Positions 16,514 to 23,883 of a DNA stretch of 64,000 nucleotides are shown here, piece by piece. The stretch covers positions 209,576-273,575 of the forward strand of contig CAJTQF010000002.1 in NCBI GenBank assembly GCA_910578565.1, in the 5' to 3' direction. A program made the position numbers and the translations under genes. The notes below the pieces were generated by a model. The model worked only from the letters and a program-made list of their open reading frames with translations. It was not told the origin of the DNA and searched no databases. The stretch comes from an uncultured Christensenella sp. GTDB lineage: Bacteria > Bacillota > Clostridia > Christensenellales > Borkfalkiaceae. Position 1 is the stretch's first letter; each line of letters opens with the position of its first letter.

Positions 16514-18364
16514 ATGGGGACTTCAAAGCCCAAGAATACTAAAAAGTTAGCGGTGATTATCACCTATACCGTCGCCGTTGTGTGTCTGTTGCTGGGACTT
16601 CTTTTACCCGTATTCTACGGTAAGGGCGCGCAGGGCATGCTGGTTATGCAGCTTCCCAAAGCTCTTGACATAGTTTGCGGCGGCAAAGACGCAATTAATA
16701 TAGGCAACGCTTTTGCTTCCCCCCACCCCGTTATGCTTTTCGGAATAGAAAAAGCGGTAGTCGATATCAACGCGTGGGCGGTGGTTTTGTACGCCGTTAT
16801 AACGCTGTTCGCGCTGTTCGCATTCATTCCTATGGGCGTAACCTTTAAAAAGGGAGGAAACGTAACGCGCGCGCTCGCCTACACTGTTGAAATTGCGGCG
16901 GTACTTGCACTTTCATTATACGTTTTGGTTGCGCTCGATTATGCGCAGACAGATAAAATACCCGATATAATAAATATCTGGGTAGCGTTCGGCGGCACGC
17001 TGTTAATGCTTATCATACAGTGCTTTATAAACAAGGGCGGCAAAGCAGGCACGCTGAAAATGTTTATGTTCCTGTTTTCCGCAGTGGCGCTTTGCTCGCT
17101 TTATAAGTTCTACCTTGCCACACCTAAATTTCTCGATTTATGGGTTAAACTTACCGAAAAACTGCATTGCTCGCCCGACCTTTACAGTCTTGTCCCCGGC
17201 TTCAGCCTTGTAAATCTCGTATTTACCAAAACCGAAGCGGGCAACATTGTAGACATATTCAAAGCCGCGCCTTCGGCTGCCGATAAGACCGCGCTCATTC
17301 TTGGCGCAATAATCGGCGTATGCACGCTTCTGAATTTCTTTATAGATATCATAGGTCTTTCGACCAACGGCAAACGCAAGGGTTTGATTTTTAACTCCGT
17401 AAGATACGGCATACCCTTTATTGCGGCGATATGCCTGTTTGTAACGGTTGCCGTTGCAAAAGACTTGCAGGGACTTGCGCTGGCGTTACTGTTTGTAATA
17501 GTTGCAATTCAGCTTATTATAAATCTCGGCATACTGATAGCCGCAACCGTAAGAAGTAAAAAGGCGGCGGCGAACTCGGAAGAACCTTCTATAGAGTACG
17601 GCGTAAACGATTACGCAAACTTCGAACGCAAGAACGAGCCGGAGCAGCAAATCCCCGATTACTCGGACGAACCCGCTCCCGCGCCCAACCCCTATGCCGA
17701 CCCTTACGCAAATCCTTACGCTCAACCTTTCGGCTCAGACCAGCCGTCATATCTCAATCCTTTCGGCGAAGCAGAATTCCGGACGCGCCCGACAACGGTT
17801 CAACCCGAACCCGCCCCCGCGCCCCAGCCTGTACCCGAGCAGACCGCTCCCGAACAGAATATACCAGCTCCGTCATACGACCCGACGCTTGGCTATCCCC
17901 CCGAATATCTGAAAAACAACAATGCGGAATATAAACCGCCCGTTCAGGAATACAACCCCGTACAGGATTACAGAAACTATCAACCCGTACAGGACTACCA
18001 GCCTGCTAAACCGCCCGTTCAGGAAGAGCCGAAAAAGCCCGAACCTACGGTCCATAACGTTTACAGCGCCTATCCCCCCGTTGCCGACAGCGAACCTGCT
18101 GAACGCGTTTACAAGGTAAACACCGTTTATCAGGGTCCCACGGACGAGTTCCTGAGAAAGCTCACCAACGACGAAAAGATAGAGTTTGCTATGATTTTCA
18201 TTGAAAAGAGCAAGGGCGAAATAGGCAGAGTTCCCGAATACGCGATAGGCGGCGACAACAGAAAATTCTTCAGCTCGGTATTCATTTACCTTGGAAGAAT
18301 ACGCGGCATAATCTCCGACGGACTTCTGAATAAAATGTACAAAGAAATAAATATGTTCAGATAA
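16514..18364 (+). CDS. Multi-pass membrane protein with Pro-rich linker and C-terminal helical domain
   Basis: 616-aa protein I do not recognise. The first 350 residues or so carry about eight hydrophobic segments. Then comes a disordered Pro/Asn/Gln/Tyr-rich linker (about 390-530) with repeated NPYADPYANPYAQP and PVQDY/PVQEYNP units. It ends with a compact helical domain of about 75 residues (FLRKLTNDEKIEFAMIFIEK onwards). The layout suggests a membrane platform with a flexible tether to a cytoplasmic interaction domain. It is monocistronic with its own promoter. Cassette B sits directly after it. Confidence 0.85.
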   Translation: MGTSKPKNTKKLAVIITYTVAVVCLLLGLLLPVFYGKGAQGMLVMQLPKALDIVCGGKDAINIGNAFASPHPVMLFGIEKAVVDINAWAVVLYAVITLFALFAFIPMGVTFKKGGNVTRALAYTVEIAAVLALSLYVLVALDYAQTDKIPDIINIWVAFGGTLLMLIIQCFINKGGKAGTLKMFMFLFSAVALCSLYKFYLATPKFLDLWVKLTEKLHCSPDLYSLVPGFSLVNLVFTKTEAGNIVDIFKAAPSAADKTALILGAIIGVCTLLNFFIDIIGLSTNGKRKGLIFNSVRYGIPFIAAICLFVTVAVAKDLQGLALALLFVIVAIQLIINLGILIAATVRSKKAAANSEEPSIEYGVNDYANFERKNEPEQQIPDYSDEPAPAPNPYADPYANPYAQPFGSDQPSYLNPFGEAEFRTRPTTVQPEPAPAPQPVPEQTAPEQNIPAPSYDPTLGYPPEYLKNNNAEYKPPVQEYNPVQDYRNYQPVQDYQPAKPPVQEEPKKPEPTVHNVYSAYPPVADSEPAERVYKVNTVYQGPTDEFLRKLTNDEKIEFAMIFIEKSKGEIGRVPEYAIGGDNRKFFSSVFIYLGRIRGIISDGLLNKMYKEINMFR

Positions 18365-18405
18365 ATACAAAAACACACCGTCTTTAACGGTGTTAAACAG
18401 AAATT

Positions 18406-18440
18406 AAAGCAAGGGCGAATTTATCGTCCTTGCTTTTTTA
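18406..18440 (+). terminator. 5' insulating terminator of cassette B
   Basis: Stem AAAGCAAGG/CCTTGCTTT with a following T-run. Its position corresponds to that of 3552-3578 in cassette A. The cassette promoter (extended -10 TGCTATAAT, 18451-18459) lies just downstream. Confidence 0.8.
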
Positions 18441-18496
18441 TTTACGGTTATGCTATAATGAAGCTACGGTAAATAATAATTGAGCGGAAAAATTTT

Positions 18497-19102
18497 ATGA
18501 AAATCGATATTAAAGCAATGAAGTGGACGCGAGAACCCAAAGACTACACAATCACTTCGGATAAGGTTGAAATTATAACGGAACCTCATACCGATTTATG
18601 GCAACGAACCTATTATCATTTCAGAAATGATAACGCGCCGGCTTTGCAAATATCCACGGACGAAAAGTATTTTTCGTTTGTTGTTAAAACTGAATTCGAG
18701 TCAAAAAAACGCTTTGACCAATGCGGCATCGTAATGTATTTGGATAGTGAAAACTGGATTAAAGGTTCTATCGAATATGAAAACGGGCAATTTCAGCACC
18801 TTGGCAGCGTAGTGACAAATATGGGCTACTCCGACTGGGCTACGACGGTCATTGATGCTTCGGTAAAATCAATGTGGTATAGATTTAGCCGCAGGGAAGA
18901 CGACTATTGTATTGAGTGTTCTACGGATGGTATAAATTTTAAGCAAATGCGCATATGCCATATGTGGAAAGGTAAAGAAGCGATTCGTTTTGGTATTTAT
19001 GCATGCAGTCCGGAAGATTCTTCCTTTAAGGCAACGTTTAGTAATATGCAAATTATGGAATGTCAATGGTATGCGCATAACGGAAAGTTGACCGAAGATT
19101 AA
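18497..19102 (+). CDS. DUF1349 domain protein, cassette B cargo
   Basis: 201-aa cytoplasmic protein of the DUF1349 family, which has a concanavalin/lectin-like beta-sandwich fold. Recognisable stretches are CGIVMYLDSENWIKGSIEYE and the final strands IRFGIYACSPEDSSFKATFS. Family members are often annotated as regulatory or carbohydrate-related, with no firm function. It has its own promoter and terminators and is the only gene of the cassette. It is more A+T rich than its neighbours. Confidence 0.88.
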   Translation: MKIDIKAMKWTREPKDYTITSDKVEIITEPHTDLWQRTYYHFRNDNAPALQISTDEKYFSFVVKTEFESKKRFDQCGIVMYLDSENWIKGSIEYENGQFQHLGSVVTNMGYSDWATTVIDASVKSMWYRFSRREDDYCIECSTDGINFKQMRICHMWKGKEAIRFGIYACSPEDSSFKATFSNMQIMECQWYAHNGKLTED

Positions 19103-19146
19103 CGCGGACAGTAAATTTCAATTTATATTACTGAATAATGTGAAGT

Positions 19147-19181
19147 TAAAAGCTCACGGACAGTTTGTCCGAGAGCTTTTT
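19147..19181 (+). terminator. 3' terminator inside cassette B
   Basis: Stem AAAAGCTCACGGAC/GTCCGAGAGCTTTT plus T residues. It is homologous to the hairpin at 2897-2930. Confidence 0.8.
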
Positions 19182-19258
19182 GTCGTCGCTTGAAATTGCA
19201 ACTCTTGAAATTTTAGTTTTTTAATTCCCTATGGAAAGCGCTTTAAAGACGGTGTTTT

Positions 19259-19624
19259 TTATCGTCTTTTAATTAAAACGGTTATCTCGCCTGAACTTCC
19301 GCGCTCTATCCCGTTTGAAAAAACTTTAACTATATACAGTCCCCTTCCGCTTTCGGCGAACACGTCGGGCGGTTCCCCGTTTACGTCCAGCCCCTTTAAG
19401 CTGTCAGCCGCAACGGTTATGCGTATCTCCGCGTCTGAAAGCTGTCCTTTAAAATCGGCTTCGTCGCCGCCGTGACGGATTACGTTGGTCAGAAGCTCGC
19501 ACGAGACCAGTTTGCTTGCAAAAACGTCGTCTTCGCAAACCTGCTGCTCGGTGAGAAAGTCCGTAAACGCTTCAAGTTTTTTGCGCATCATATTTAAGTT
19601 GTCTACTTTAAAGTTAATAATCAC
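19259..19624 (-). CDS. RsbW/SpoIIAB-like anti-sigma serine kinase
   Basis: 121-aa GHKL-fold ATPase. The N-box CELLTNVIRHGG and the G-box ESGRGLYIVK are both present, so ATP binding should be intact. It overlaps the sigma factor gene by 4 nt and is the last gene of the operon. By family knowledge it should either hold the sigma factor inactive or phosphorylate the STAS protein. Being placed after rather than before the sigma gene is unusual for rsbW. Confidence 0.8.
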   Translation of the reverse strand: MIINFKVDNLNMMRKKLEAFTDFLTEQQVCEDDVFASKLVSCELLTNVIRHGGDEADFKGQLSDAEIRITVAADSLKGLDVNGEPPDVFAESGRGLYIVKVFSNGIERGSSGEITVLIKRR

Positions 19625-20346
19625 AGCAGTGCGTCCTTTAACTTTTCGACTATCTTCTTTTCCGCGCGGGAAACGAACATCTGGCTTACGCCCAGAATTT
19701 TACCCACTTCCGCCTGCGACTTTCCGTCAACAAACCTTAAAGACACCACTTTCTGTTCCGTGGGGTCAAGTTTTTTTATTTCCGTGCGCAGAGACTCGCT
19801 GTCTTCAAAAGTTTCAAATCCGTCGTGCGGGTCGGCGACAATATCGTACAGCAACCCTTCGCCGTCTTCGCCCTTTACGGTTGCGTCAAGGCTTACGGGC
19901 GCGTGGTATTCCATTGCTTCTATTATGTCTTCTTCCGACGCGTCCAGCTTTTGCGACAGCTGTTTTACGGTGGGCTTTACGCCGTGCTTTTTGTAATGTT
20001 CGTTGGTCTCGTTTCTCACCTTTACGGCAAGCGAATATATCCTTCTCGGCAAACGGACGGCGCGGGAATAGTCGCGGAAATAATTTTTGATTATTCCCGT
20101 AATTGTCGGAGTTATGTACGTGGTAAACTGGATACCCAGATCGGGGTTGAATTTGCCTACGCCGGAAATAAGGGCTTCGGTTGCGACCTGATACAAATCG
20201 TCGTACTCAACCCCCCTGCCCGCAAATTTTTTTGCGAGAATTTCGGCTACGTACATATAATTTTCAACGAGCCTGTTCCTTAGCGCAATATCTCCCGTCC
20301 TGCGGTATTCGCGGAACAGTTCGTTCGCTTCGTTTGCGTCAATCAT
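19621..20346 (-). CDS. SigB/SigF/SigG-family RNA polymerase sigma factor
   Basis: 241-aa sigma-70 factor of the SigB/SigF/SigG group. Region 2 (YDDLYQVATEALISGVGKFN, FTTYITPTITG), region 3 (HGVKPTVKQLSQKLDASEEDI) and region 4 (VSLRFVDGKSQAEVGKILGVSQMFVSR) are all present. I chose the ATG at 20346, which overlaps the previous stop by 4 nt. Partner-switch genes surround it. Whether it is a stress sigma (SigB-like) or a sporulation sigma cannot be decided from sequence alone. Confidence 0.9.
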   Translation of the reverse strand: MIDANEANELFREYRRTGDIALRNRLVENYMYVAEILAKKFAGRGVEYDDLYQVATEALISGVGKFNPDLGIQFTTYITPTITGIIKNYFRDYSRAVRLPRRIYSLAVKVRNETNEHYKKHGVKPTVKQLSQKLDASEEDIIEAMEYHAPVSLDATVKGEDGEGLLYDIVADPHDGFETFEDSESLRTEIKKLDPTEQKVVSLRFVDGKSQAEVGKILGVSQMFVSRAEKKIVEKLKDALL

Positions 20347-20687
20347 ATTAAAAGCGTAACCTTTTCGATTATCTTTCCGCCAACGATATCGCACTCCGTC
20401 ACAAGCGCGGATATAAGCGCAAGCGACAGTTCGTTGTCGGCAGGTTCGGGGTTTCCGCCCGCGCCCGCTATTTCGCAGCCCACGCCCGCATCGCGGAAAA
20501 ACCGGGCCCTGACCCTTTCAAAACCGCAGTTTTTTAAAATTAACGCGCTTTCGGTCACACACACCTTAAAGTCTTCAATCGCGTCCACGTCAATATCCGC
20601 CGCCGAGCATACCGCGCCTGCGGCAAGCCTTAAAGCTGTCAGATATTCGCTGTCGCACAGAGCAAATTCAACAGTAAAATCTTTCAT
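20343..20687 (-). CDS. RsbW-like protein with lost ATP-binding motifs
   Basis: 114-aa protein in the position normally held by rsbW, between the STAS gene and the sigma gene. The N-terminus (EFALCDSEYLTALRLAAGAV, then IEDFKVCVTESALI) follows the RsbW pattern. The N-box lacks the catalytic Glu/Asn arrangement (TESALILKN instead of SEACTNA), and the G-box is replaced by NELSLALISALV. It looks like a pseudo-kinase that may still bind the sigma or STAS partner. The start at 20687 has an ATGGAGA ribosome site and a 4-nt overlap with the STAS gene. Confidence 0.7.
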   Translation of the reverse strand: MKDFTVEFALCDSEYLTALRLAAGAVCSAADIDVDAIEDFKVCVTESALILKNCGFERVRARFFRDAGVGCEIAGAGGNPEPADNELSLALISALVTECDIVGGKIIEKVTLLI

Positions 20688-20989
20688 CTTATCTCCATTA
20701 TTGTGTCGAGCGCGCAAATTTCGAAAAGTTTTCTGATTCTGGGCTGAACGTTGAGAAGAACGGTTTTATAGCCGTCCGCTTTCAACTCCTTATAAATTTT
20801 TACGAACGTGCCCAGCATTGTGCTGTCAATGAACGTGAGAGCGGCGCAGTCGAACTCTATATCCATTTTCTGGTTGAGATAGGCTGCGCGGACTTCGGTA
20901 TAAAAATCTTCGCTGGTAGCCGAATCGATTTCTCCCGATAACGAAAACTGCAATTTCGAATCGGCGGAAACAAGTTTTACCTGTTGCAT
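20684..20989 (-). CDS. STAS-domain anti-sigma factor antagonist (RsbV/SpoIIAA-like)
   Basis: 101-aa single STAS domain. The regulatory serine lies in the pattern FIDSTMLGTF, matching the conserved DSSGLG region phosphorylated in RsbV/SpoIIAA. The start has an AAAGGGG site. It is the first gene of a four-gene operon with 4-nt overlaps: STAS, degenerate RsbW, sigma factor, intact RsbW. In its unphosphorylated form it should release the sigma factor from its inhibitor. Confidence 0.88.
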   Translation of the reverse strand: MQQVKLVSADSKLQFSLSGEIDSATSEDFYTEVRAAYLNQKMDIEFDCAALTFIDSTMLGTFVKIYKELKADGYKTVLLNVQPRIRKLFEICALDTIMEIR

Positions 20990-21064
20990 AATATCCCCTT
21001 TAAGGCTTTCTGTAATTTATTTATAACCTTATTTTTGCGTGCGGAAACGCAAAATACACATCAT

Positions 21065-21093
21065 ATTTTAAACCTTATGACAATAATTGTCAA
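21065..21093 (-). promoter_or_regulatory. Promoter of the sigma operon with a 7-1-7 Fur-family-like box
   Basis: -35 TTGACA (21088-21093), 17-nt spacer, -10 TAAAAT (21065-21070). A perfect palindrome TGACAATTATTGTCA (21078-21092) covers the -35 and the spacer. Its 7-1-7 layout resembles Fur/PerR/Zur boxes (Fur: TGATAATNATTATCA), with one base changed per arm. Confidence 0.65.
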
Positions 21094-21101
21094 ATATACC
21101 T

Positions 21102-21131
21102 GCGGCGCACGCCTTAAATGGCGTGCGCCGC
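21102..21131 (-). terminator. Terminator after the feo/pseudouridine synthase operon
   Basis: Perfect 12-bp stem GCGGCGCACGCC/GGCGTGCGCCGC just past the stop codon at 21138. Confidence 0.75.
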
Positions 21132-21137
21132 TTTGAT

Positions 21138-21950
21138 TTACAATGTAAATCCGCTTTCGAATGTTTTTTCATTAAGATACGAAAGTTCGCCTTCAAAATC
21201 GAATTCAAGGCGCTTAGCCACAAGCCTTTGCCGCTTTACGCCGTATTTTGCGTTAAGGGCGTTGTCGCCGTATTTCGTATCGCCGAGAACGGGACAGCCG
21301 ATATACGCCGTGTGCGCGCGTATCTGGTGGGTTCTGCCGGTGTGCAGAATTATTTCGACCAGAGCGATATCTCCGCGCTCTTCCATAACGCGGTAGTCTG
21401 TTTTTATTGTCACGCCGCCCTGCACGGGCGCGGGATAAACTTTTACTTCACCCTTTTTTTCATCCTTTAAAAGATATGCGGTAAGGCAACCGCTTACGCT
21501 TTTAAAGGCGTTTTTACACAGCGCGATATAGGTCTTTAAAACACGCCTTTTTTCAAACCCGTGCAAAAGCGCTTTCTCCGCCTGTTTATTTTTGGCAAAC
21601 ACAATAAGCCCTTCTGTATTCCGGTCAAGCCTATGCACTCCGTAAAAGGCGCCCCTGTCCGAAAGTTCGGACAAAAGCCCTTCAAAACTCACGCCCGAAA
21701 ACTTGTCCGCTATGTAAACGTTTACGTCTTCGTACACCGTTTTATGGCTGGGCATACTCTCCTGTTTTAACGTAGTATAGTACGCAACTTCGTCGCCCGC
21801 GCGCAGACTTGCGTTTTTCGTCGCGCGGACGCCGTTCACCTTTATGTCCTTAGCGCGCAAAAGCGCGGCAAAGCAAAACGAACCCTGCGGATAGACGCTG
21901 TCTGTAAAGTCTTTTAAATTTGTATCGTTTTTGACGGTGAATTTTTTCAT
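21138..21950 (-). CDS. RluA-family rRNA pseudouridine synthase
   Basis: 270-aa enzyme. It has an S4-like N-terminal part (KDIKVNGVRATKNASLRAGDEV), the catalytic motif HRLDRNTEGLIVFAK with the Asp nucleophile, and GRTHQIRAHTAYIGCPVLGD of the RluA/RluD group. It converts specific uridines in rRNA to pseudouridine; the target site cannot be told. I chose the ATG at 21950 because it overlaps the feoB stop (ATGA) and the S4 domain starts there. Its coupling to an iron transporter is unusual and probably just co-transcription. Confidence 0.9.
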   Translation of the reverse strand: MKKFTVKNDTNLKDFTDSVYPQGSFCFAALLRAKDIKVNGVRATKNASLRAGDEVAYYTTLKQESMPSHKTVYEDVNVYIADKFSGVSFEGLLSELSDRGAFYGVHRLDRNTEGLIVFAKNKQAEKALLHGFEKRRVLKTYIALCKNAFKSVSGCLTAYLLKDEKKGEVKVYPAPVQGGVTIKTDYRVMEERGDIALVEIILHTGRTHQIRAHTAYIGCPVLGDTKYGDNALNAKYGVKRQRLVAKRLEFDFEGELSYLNEKTFESGFTL

Positions 21951-23626
21951 AAGCTGAATAAAAAATTGACGAGATATGCACCTAAAAATGCCACAGCCGT
22001 CTGCACGGCAAAGCATTTTAACGTAAATTTAAGCCCCGCTTCTTTACAGGAAGCGGAAAACGCTGAAACGCACGCGGGACACAGCAGAATGAACGCGCAC
22101 ATTGCAACCGATTGCGCCAATCCGAGCCCAGTCCCCGCAGGCATAAGCATGCCCACGGTTGCGGCAACGTTTTCTTTGGCGATAAACCCGCACAGCGCCG
22201 CATACGCAAGCCGCCAGTCTGAAATACCCATGGGATAAAACAAAAACGTTAAGCCGCGGCTAACCGTCGCAAGCATACTCTTATCCGCTTCAACGTATTC
22301 GAACGTGAACGAAAAATGCGAAGCGAGCCAGCTTAAAATGCAAAATGCGAGTATCACGCCCGACACCTTGATTATAAACGATTTAAGATAAAAATACAAC
22401 TTTTTACCCACGGCTTTAAGTTGCGGAAAAACAATGGGCGTAACTTCAGACAGCATATCTTCTTTCCTGCCCTTCAACAGGGCGGAAAAGGCGATTGAAA
22501 CCAAAAGTCCCGCGAAATAGAAACATGTCACCGCAGGAAACGGATTTTTAAAAAGGGGCGCGAGAAAAGTTAAAAACACGGGCAGTTTCGCGCCGCAGGG
22601 AATGTACGGCAAAACCGCGATTGTGCGCTTTTGCGCGTTCTCCGTGGAATAGCCGCGCGTGGTCATAATTGCCGCCGCGGTACAGCCGAAGCCCGAGATA
22701 AGCGAAAAAGCCGCACGACCCGAAAGGTTGACCTTGGCAAAAAATCCGTCGGCGCAAAACGACAGCGCGGAAGTTATTCCGCTCTCGTCCAACAGCGTAA
22801 GAAACAGATACAGAATTGCAAGCTGGGGCAGAAAGGAAAGAACGCTGCCCGCGCCGCCCAGAACCCCTTCCGACAAAAGGGAAATTAACGCTTCGTTCTG
22901 CATTTTACCAGTTATCAACGCGCATAGTTTGTCGCACACGGCAAGCTCTACCAAATCCTTTAAAAGCGCGCCCGGCATTACGGGATGAAACGCGAAAAAG
23001 AACATTGCCGCCACCGCGGCGATAAAAAACGCAAGCGCGAAAAAACGGTTGTAAAACAGTTTGTCTGCGCGGCTTAAACTTTCGCGCCCCGCAAAATAGC
23101 AGTCTTCGAACGACAGCTTTCCGGTCGCAACAGAAAAATTAATACCGTCTTCCACCGCCTTTTTAAACTGTTTGGGCGGACAGGTGAAAACGGGTATCCC
23201 CAGATAATGCGAAAGTTTTTCCGCGTCGAGACTGCCGCCCCGCCTTTTAAGCTGGTTCAGCTTGGTTACGTATAAAACCACAGGCTTGTCGTACGATTTC
23301 AGTTTTGCGGTTAAATTCAAACTGTTTTCCAATGTGAGCGCGTCGGCAACGTCGATTATAATATCCGCTTTTTTAATCTCTTCCGCGGCGGAAACTTCTT
23401 CCATAGAATAATTGGTCATAGCGTAAAGACCGGGCGCGTCTACGTAAGTTATTCCGTTTGAAGTTTTTTCGCTTGCAGAACAGGTTACGCCGTGAAAATT
23501 GCCCGTTCTTAAAGAGCTGTGCGTTACCGCATTGAACAGCGTTGTCTTGCCGGCATTGGGATTGCCCGCGAAAACCGCACGCATTCCCGGTTTTTCAGCC
23601 GCGCGGCGCAGTATTTTCAGGCGCAT
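21947..23626 (-). CDS. feoB: Ferrous iron transporter FeoB, short and divergent
   Basis: 559-aa inner-membrane GTPase permease for Fe2+ (E. coli FeoB has 773). The G1 loop GNPNAGKT and G3 DAPG are intact. The G2 region reads GNFHGVT instead of NYPGVT, and the G4 NxxD motif appears as VTKLNQ, so guanine specificity may be altered. Two Gate regions are present, including GFGCTAAAIMTTR, with the conserved Cys. I chose the ATG at 23626 with a GGTGGAG site; it overlaps feoA by 10 nt. Confidence 0.9.
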   Translation of the reverse strand: MRLKILRRAAEKPGMRAVFAGNPNAGKTTLFNAVTHSSLRTGNFHGVTCSASEKTSNGITYVDAPGLYAMTNYSMEEVSAAEEIKKADIIIDVADALTLENSLNLTAKLKSYDKPVVLYVTKLNQLKRRGGSLDAEKLSHYLGIPVFTCPPKQFKKAVEDGINFSVATGKLSFEDCYFAGRESLSRADKLFYNRFFALAFFIAAVAAMFFFAFHPVMPGALLKDLVELAVCDKLCALITGKMQNEALISLLSEGVLGGAGSVLSFLPQLAILYLFLTLLDESGITSALSFCADGFFAKVNLSGRAAFSLISGFGCTAAAIMTTRGYSTENAQKRTIAVLPYIPCGAKLPVFLTFLAPLFKNPFPAVTCFYFAGLLVSIAFSALLKGRKEDMLSEVTPIVFPQLKAVGKKLYFYLKSFIIKVSGVILAFCILSWLASHFSFTFEYVEADKSMLATVSRGLTFLFYPMGISDWRLAYAALCGFIAKENVAATVGMLMPAGTGLGLAQSVAMCAFILLCPACVSAFSASCKEAGLKFTLKCFAVQTAVAFLGAYLVNFLFSL

Positions 23627-23844
23627 TTCTCCACCCCGATAAGTTTGGCTATTTCCCGCCGTACGCCCACGCGCACCGCGCCGCAACCTATAAGCACACC
23701 CGTTTTAAAGAGTGAAAAAGCCAGCACTGTCACCTTTTTCCCGACAGTTATGCCGAGCGACTGAAGCCTTGCCGCACCGCTGCCCGATACTTCTATTCTG
23801 ACAATTTTCGCGCGTTCGCCCGCCTTTAAATCATAAACGCTCAT
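23617..23844 (-). CDS. feoA: FeoA domain protein
   Basis: 75-aa SH3-like FeoA protein that works with FeoB at the membrane (LKAGERAKIVRIEVSGSGAARLQSLGITVGKKV). No Shine-Dalgarno sequence is seen, and the ATG lies inside the 3' arm of a 12-bp hairpin (23835-23865). Translation may therefore be weak, coupled to ileS 39 nt upstream, or controlled by that structure. Confidence 0.9.
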   Translation of the reverse strand: MSVYDLKAGERAKIVRIEVSGSGAARLQSLGITVGKKVTVLAFSLFKTGVLIGCGAVRVGVRREIAKLIGVEKCA

Positions 23845-23865
23845 AGAATAAATCTATGAGCGTTT
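23835..23865 (-). promoter_or_regulatory. Hairpin enclosing the feoA start codon
   Basis: Perfect 12-bp inverted repeat AAACGCTCATAG/CTATGAGCGTTT with a 7-nt loop, between ileS and feoA. The feoA ATG (23842-23844) is in the 3' arm on the RNA. There is no T-run afterwards, so a simple terminator is less likely. Confidence 0.6.
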
Positions 23866-23883
23866 AACGGAATTAATGATATA

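Larger units (their letters stand above)
18375..19255 (+). mobile_element. Cassette B: second one-gene cassette at a terminator hairpin
   Basis: Perfect 13-bp inverted repeats ACACCGTCTTTAA (18375-18387) and its complement (19243-19255, followed by a T-run) flank 855 bp. They look like the split terminator of the gene ending at 18364. The left side can also fold locally (ACACCGT-CTTTA-ACGGTGT). Inside are a terminator, a promoter, a DUF1349 gene on the host gene's strand, a terminator, and a 3' end that matches cassette A over about 130 bp, ending TAGTTTTTTAATTCCCTATGG and then GCGCTTTA. The repeats differ from those of cassette A, so they come from the target, not the element. Confidence 0.6.
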
